DNA of 64,000 nucleotides from an uncultured Clostridia bacterium. GTDB lineage: Bacteria > Bacillota > Clostridia > TANB77 > CAG-508. The translations under genes and the position numbers were made by a program. This document shows, piece after piece, positions 61,009 to 64,000 of the stretch. How positions within the stretch are numbered: the first letter of the stretch is position 1; every line of letters starts with the position of its first letter. The notes beneath the pieces are model-generated. The model was given only the letters and a program-made list of their open reading frames with translations, did not search any database and was not told where the DNA came from. The stretch covers positions 1 through 64,000 of the forward strand of contig CAKOXV010000005.1 in NCBI GenBank assembly GCA_934130355.1, given 5' to 3'.

Positions 61009-61995
61009 ATGTTTAAATTTGGTCAAGATATAGGAATAGACTTAGGAACAGCAACAGTAATAGCTTATGTAAAAGGTAAAGGTGTAGTTTTAAGAGAACC
61101 ATCTGTTGTTGCAGTAGACAGTAACACAAAAGAAGTTTTAGCAGTTGGACAAGAAGCCAGAAGAATGCTTGGAAGAACACCAGGAAACATAGTAGCAACA
61201 AGACCTCTAAGAGAAGGTGTAATTTCAGATTATACAGTAACAGAAAAAATGTTAAAATATTTTATCAATAAAATAAATGGAAAAACAATATTTGCACCAA
61301 GAACAATGATATGTATACCATCAAGAGTAACAGAAGTTGAGAAAAAAGCAGTAATAGATGCAGCAACACAAGCAGGAGCAAGAAAAGTATTTCTTATAGA
61401 AGAACCAATTGCAGCAGCAATAGGAGCAGGAATAGATATAGCAAAACCATGTGGAAATATGGTAGTAGATATTGGGGGAGGAACAACAGATATAGCTGTA
61501 ATTTCTCTTGGAGGCTCAGTTGAAAGCACATCACTAAAAGTAGCTGGAGACAAATTTGATGAATATATTGTTAAATATATAAAGAAAAAACACAATATTA
61601 TGATAGGAGAAAGAACAGCAGAAGATTTAAAAATAAATATAGGCTGTGTATATCCAAAAATTCAAGATACAGAAATGGAAATTAGAGGAAGAGATTTAAC
61701 AACAGGACTTCCAAAAACAATAACAGTATACTCAAGTGAAATGTTAGAAGCAATGATTGAACCAGCAATGATGATAGTAGATGCAGTACATTCAGTATTA
61801 GAAAAAACACCACCAGAACTTTCTGCAGACATCAGTGATAGGGGAATTTATATGACAGGTGGAGGTTGTCTAATAGATGGATTAGACAAATTATTACAAG
61901 AAAAAACAGGAATAAATGTTATGATTGCAAATGATGCAGTATCTTGTGTTGCACTTGGCACAGGAAAAGCTTTAGATAATTTAGATGTATTATAA
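61009..61995 (+). CDS. mreB: Rod shape-determining protein MreB/Mbl
   Basis: Actin-like filament protein guiding wall synthesis. The 328-residue product has GIDLGTATVIAYVKGKGVVL (phosphate 1), MICIPSRVTEVEKKAV, EEPIAAAIGAG, DIGGGTTDIAVISLGG (phosphate 2) and MTGGGCLIDGLD (adenosine). The ATG at 61009 with AAGGATTG fits the start; a TTG at 61000 is unlikely. No mreC/mreD follow, so this may be an Mbl-type solitary copy. Confidence 0.93.
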   Translation: MFKFGQDIGIDLGTATVIAYVKGKGVVLREPSVVAVDSNTKEVLAVGQEARRMLGRTPGNIVATRPLREGVISDYTVTEKMLKYFINKINGKTIFAPRTMICIPSRVTEVEKKAVIDAATQAGARKVFLIEEPIAAAIGAGIDIAKPCGNMVVDIGGGTTDIAVISLGGSVESTSLKVAGDKFDEYIVKYIKKKHNIMIGERTAEDLKINIGCVYPKIQDTEMEIRGRDLTTGLPKTITVYSSEMLEAMIEPAMMIVDAVHSVLEKTPPELSADISDRGIYMTGGGCLIDGLDKLLQEKTGINVMIANDAVSCVALGTGKALDNLDVL

Positions 61996-62000
61996 AATGA

Positions 62001-62051
62001 AAAGGGACCGGGGTTTGTTTAGCAAAACAGACCTGGTCTCTTTCTAATTTT
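62001..62051 (+). terminator. Terminator after mreB
   Basis: An imperfect long stem of GGGACC and GGTTTGTTT with AAAACAGACC and GGTCTC around an AGC loop, then TTTCTAATTTT. Confidence 0.75.
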
Positions 62052-62086
62052 ATAGCAAAATTCTAAGATTTCCTACTAATTATGTG

Positions 62087-62206
62087 TTAGCAACAACCTC
62101 CTCTGTTACCACCGCAACAGCAGCAGATTAAAAGTATAAGAATGATTATCCAGCAGCAATCATCACCAAAACCGAAACCACATCCGCATCCTCTATTTTC
62201 TGGCAT
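62087..62206 (-). CDS. 39-residue Cys/Gly-rich small membrane protein
   Basis: The - strand frame reads MPENRGCGCGFGFGDDCC, then a hydrophobic helix WIIILILLI, then CCCCGGNRGGCC. A strong AAGGGGGG site six bases before the ATG supports real translation. It has nine or more cysteines in 39 residues. Similar short Cys/Gly proteins with one hydrophobic helix (YjcZ-like) are known in spore-formers, so a coat or sporulation role is possible. No annotation can be proved. Confidence 0.65.
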   Translation of the reverse strand: MPENRGCGCGFGFGDDCCWIIILILLICCCCGGNRGGCC

Positions 62207-62314
62207 AAAAAACCCCCCTTTCCATTAAAAACAATCTTAACTAAAGTCGAACTTTAGGATTTTCTTTTGATAATATATAATATGGGATAAATAAAAAAGT
62301 GTTACAAAAAATAC

Positions 62315-62343
62315 TTGATAAAAAAAAAGAACAATGATAAAAT
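62315..62343 (+). promoter_or_regulatory. Promoter for mutL
   Basis: TTGATA (62315-62320), 17-base spacer, TAAAAT (62338-62343), 39 bases before the mutL ATG. Confidence 0.7.
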
Positions 62344-62382
62344 ACAGGTAAAACAAAAGAACACTTAGAGGGGTTGAAGAAA

Positions 62383-64000
62383 ATGGGAAATATAGTTTTA
62401 TTAGATGATCTAACTGTAAATAAAATAGCAGCAGGTGAAGTTATAGAAAGACCAGCATCAGTTGTAAAAGAAATGGTAGAAAACTCAATAGATGCAGGAG
62501 CAACAAATATAACAGTTGAAATAAAAAATGGAGGAATCTCTTACATAAGAGTAACAGATAATGGAAAAGGAATTCCAGAAGATGACTTAGAAATAGCATT
62601 TGAAAGACACGCGACGAGTAAAATTAGATGTGCAGATGATTTAAGCACAGTAACTTCTATGGGGTTCAGAGGAGAAGCATTAGCAAGTATTGCAGCAATT
62701 GCAAGAGTTGAATTAACCTCAAAAACAGCAGAACAACAAAACGGATTCAGAGTTGTTGTTGAAGGTGGAAATGTATTAGAAAAAACAGAAGCAGGTTCAC
62801 CAAAAGGAACATCAATTGTTGTAACAAACTTATTTTATAATACACCAGTAAGATATAAATTCTTGAAAAAAGATTTCACAGAATCAGGATATATAGAAGA
62901 CGTAATTTCTAGAGTAGCATTAGTACATCCAGAAATTGCAATAAAATTAATAAACACAGGAAAAACAATTATTCAAACAAATGGAAATGGAGACTTAAAA
63001 ACTGTAATATATAGTATATATGGAAAAGATGTAGCAGAAGCATTAATAGATACAGAATATACTTATGAAGATATGCACATTTATGGTGTAGTGGGAAAAC
63101 CAGAAATTGCACGTTCAAACAGATCAAATCAAATATTTTTCGTAAATAAAAGATACATAAAAGATAAATCTTTAACATCAGCAGTAGAAAAAGCATTTAA
63201 AGGAATGTTACCTATAGGAAAATACAGTTTTCTTGTATTAAATATAGAAATGAATCCTGCAAAAGTAGATGTAAACGTTCATCCAGCAAAGCTAGAAGTA
63301 AGATTTGAAGATGAAAACACAGTATTTAAAGCAGTATATCACGCAATAAGAGATGCATTGTTAAAAGCTGAGCTAGTTGCAATACCAGAACATGCAACAA
63401 GTGAAACACGTGCAGAAAGCAAACTATTTGGTGGAAATAATAGAGAAATACCAAACTTACAAAAAAGCCAAGATGTATTGAAAAAGCTTCAAGAAATGAA
63501 AGAAAAAATAATGAAAGAAGCAGGAATACACAAAGTTGAAGAACCAAAAATTGAATATAAATATGAAACAACACCAAATGTAGAAATTCCAGTAAGTGTA
63601 GGAGCACCAAAAGTAGAAACACCAAATGTTGAAATGCCAAATTCAAGCATTGAAACAACAAATATTGAACAGTCAAATGTTGAAATACCTCAAGAAACAA
63701 AAGAAATGCCAGTGGTAGAAGCAGCATTTACAGAAGAAAAAGTTGAAAAAGAAGAACCAAATCCAAATATAATAGAAGACATAGTAAATAGCAAAATAGA
63801 AGAAACACCAGAAAACTTTGAAGAAATGTATTTAAAACTATTTGGAACAAAGCCAATTCAAGAAGAAACAGAAGAAAACAAAAAAGTAGTAGAAGATGCA
63901 CAAGATATAGCAACATTAGGAAACACATCAATGTTTGATGGAATAGAAGAATTTAAGAAACCAAATTACAAATTCATTGGAATAGTATTTAATACATATA
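62383..64000 (+). CDS. mutL: DNA mismatch repair protein MutL (3' end outside window)
   Basis: The first 539 residues are present and the frame is open to the window edge. The GHKL ATPase motifs are clear: EMVENSIDAGA with catalytic Glu and Asn, DNGKGIP, ATSKI, and GFRGEALASI. These are followed by FYNTPVRYKFLK and the S5-like VDVNVHPAKLEVRF. After residue 350 comes a low-complexity linker rich in Glu, Pro and Val (VEIPVSVGAPKVETPNVEMP) before the C-terminal dimerisation/endonuclease domain, which lies outside. It has its own promoter; mutS is not upstream. Confidence 0.95.
   Translation, partial: MGNIVLLDDLTVNKIAAGEVIERPASVVKEMVENSIDAGATNITVEIKNGGISYIRVTDNGKGIPEDDLEIAFERHATSKIRCADDLSTVTSMGFRGEALASIAAIARVELTSKTAEQQNGFRVVVEGGNVLEKTEAGSPKGTSIVVTNLFYNTPVRYKFLKKDFTESGYIEDVISRVALVHPEIAIKLINTGKTIIQTNGNGDLKTVIYSIYGKDVAEALIDTEYTYEDMHIYGVVGKPEIARSNRSNQIFFVNKRYIKDKSLTSAVEKAFKGMLPIGKYSFLVLNIEMNPAKVDVNVHPAKLEVRFEDENTVFKAVYHAIRDALLKAELVAIPEHATSETRAESKLFGGNNREIPNLQKSQDVLKKLQEMKEKIMKEAGIHKVEEPKIEYKYETTPNVEIPVSVGAPKVETPNVEMPNSSIETTNIEQSNVEIPQETKEMPVVEAAFTEEKVEKEEPNPNIIEDIVNSKIEETPENFEEMYLKLFGTKPIQEETEENKKVVEDAQDIATLGNTSMFDGIEEFKKPNYKFIGIVFNTY

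Overview
This 64 kb window is very AT-rich and tightly packed, and nearly all genes lie on the + strand. Several features point to an anaerobic, endospore-forming, probably gut-associated low-GC Clostridium-like Firmicute: a zinc-type S14, a zinc-ribbon L24, an S-box riboswitch before metK, a YqzL-like gene between era and recO, a dipicolinate synthase subunit, a spore photoproduct lyase relative, and SipW-type secretion. Assignment to a specific order is inference. I found no CRISPR array, phage or full-length transposase.

Region 1 (1-11.8 kb) is the end of the S10 operon followed by the spc and alpha operons: rplP-rpmC-rpsQ-rplN-rplX-rplE-rpsZ-rpsH-rplF-rplR-rpsE-rplO-secY, then adk-map-infA-rpmJ-rpsM-rpsK-rpsD-rpoA-rplQ. 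rpmD (L30) is missing from its usual place between rpsE and rplO. The run is broken after secY by a terminator, a palindromic repeat and a new promoter.

Region 2 (11.8-17.5 kb) holds S-box-metK, a small membrane protein, a PflA-like radical SAM protein, thyA-folA, and a spore photoproduct lyase-like protein. A 350 bp set of palindromes nested inside one another lies before thyA.

Region 3 (17.6-29.2 kb) is the most striking part. It encodes a small secreted TasA-like protein, a SipW-type signal peptidase with a large extra membrane domain, a DUF5305-like membrane protein, and two giant secreted proteins of 1672 and 1128 residues. The giants are built from DUF285/BspA-type 26-residue repeats in header-repeat-cap modules. 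All three secreted proteins share the same signal-peptide signature, which suggests a dedicated surface fibre or adhesin export system.

Region 4 (29.3-42.8 kb) is mainly housekeeping: pth, an RNase G-like protein, rimO, two unknown proteins, a TPR protein, dpaA, uppP, tsaE (- strand), tRNA-Met, a Na+/Ca2+ exchanger, era, a yqzL-like gene and recO.

Region 5 (42.9-61 kb) is a cell-surface polysaccharide locus. It has family 2 and family 4 glycosyltransferases (one frameshifted), a Wzm/Wzt-type ABC exporter, and a polytopic GT-C-like protein. It also has two secreted cell-wall hydrolases (GH25 and M14) carrying the same four-fold ~115-residue repeat, and galE with a membrane GT2 and an SMR-like protein that look like a lipid-linked sugar decoration module. 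Region 6 (61-64 kb) has mreB, a 39-residue Cys/Gly-rich protein on the - strand, and the 5' part of mutL, cut by the window edge.

Two families of palindromic repeats recur in intergenic spaces. Their cores are conserved but the palindromic arms flanking them differ from site to site, as if the cores insert into the centre of pre-existing palindromes.
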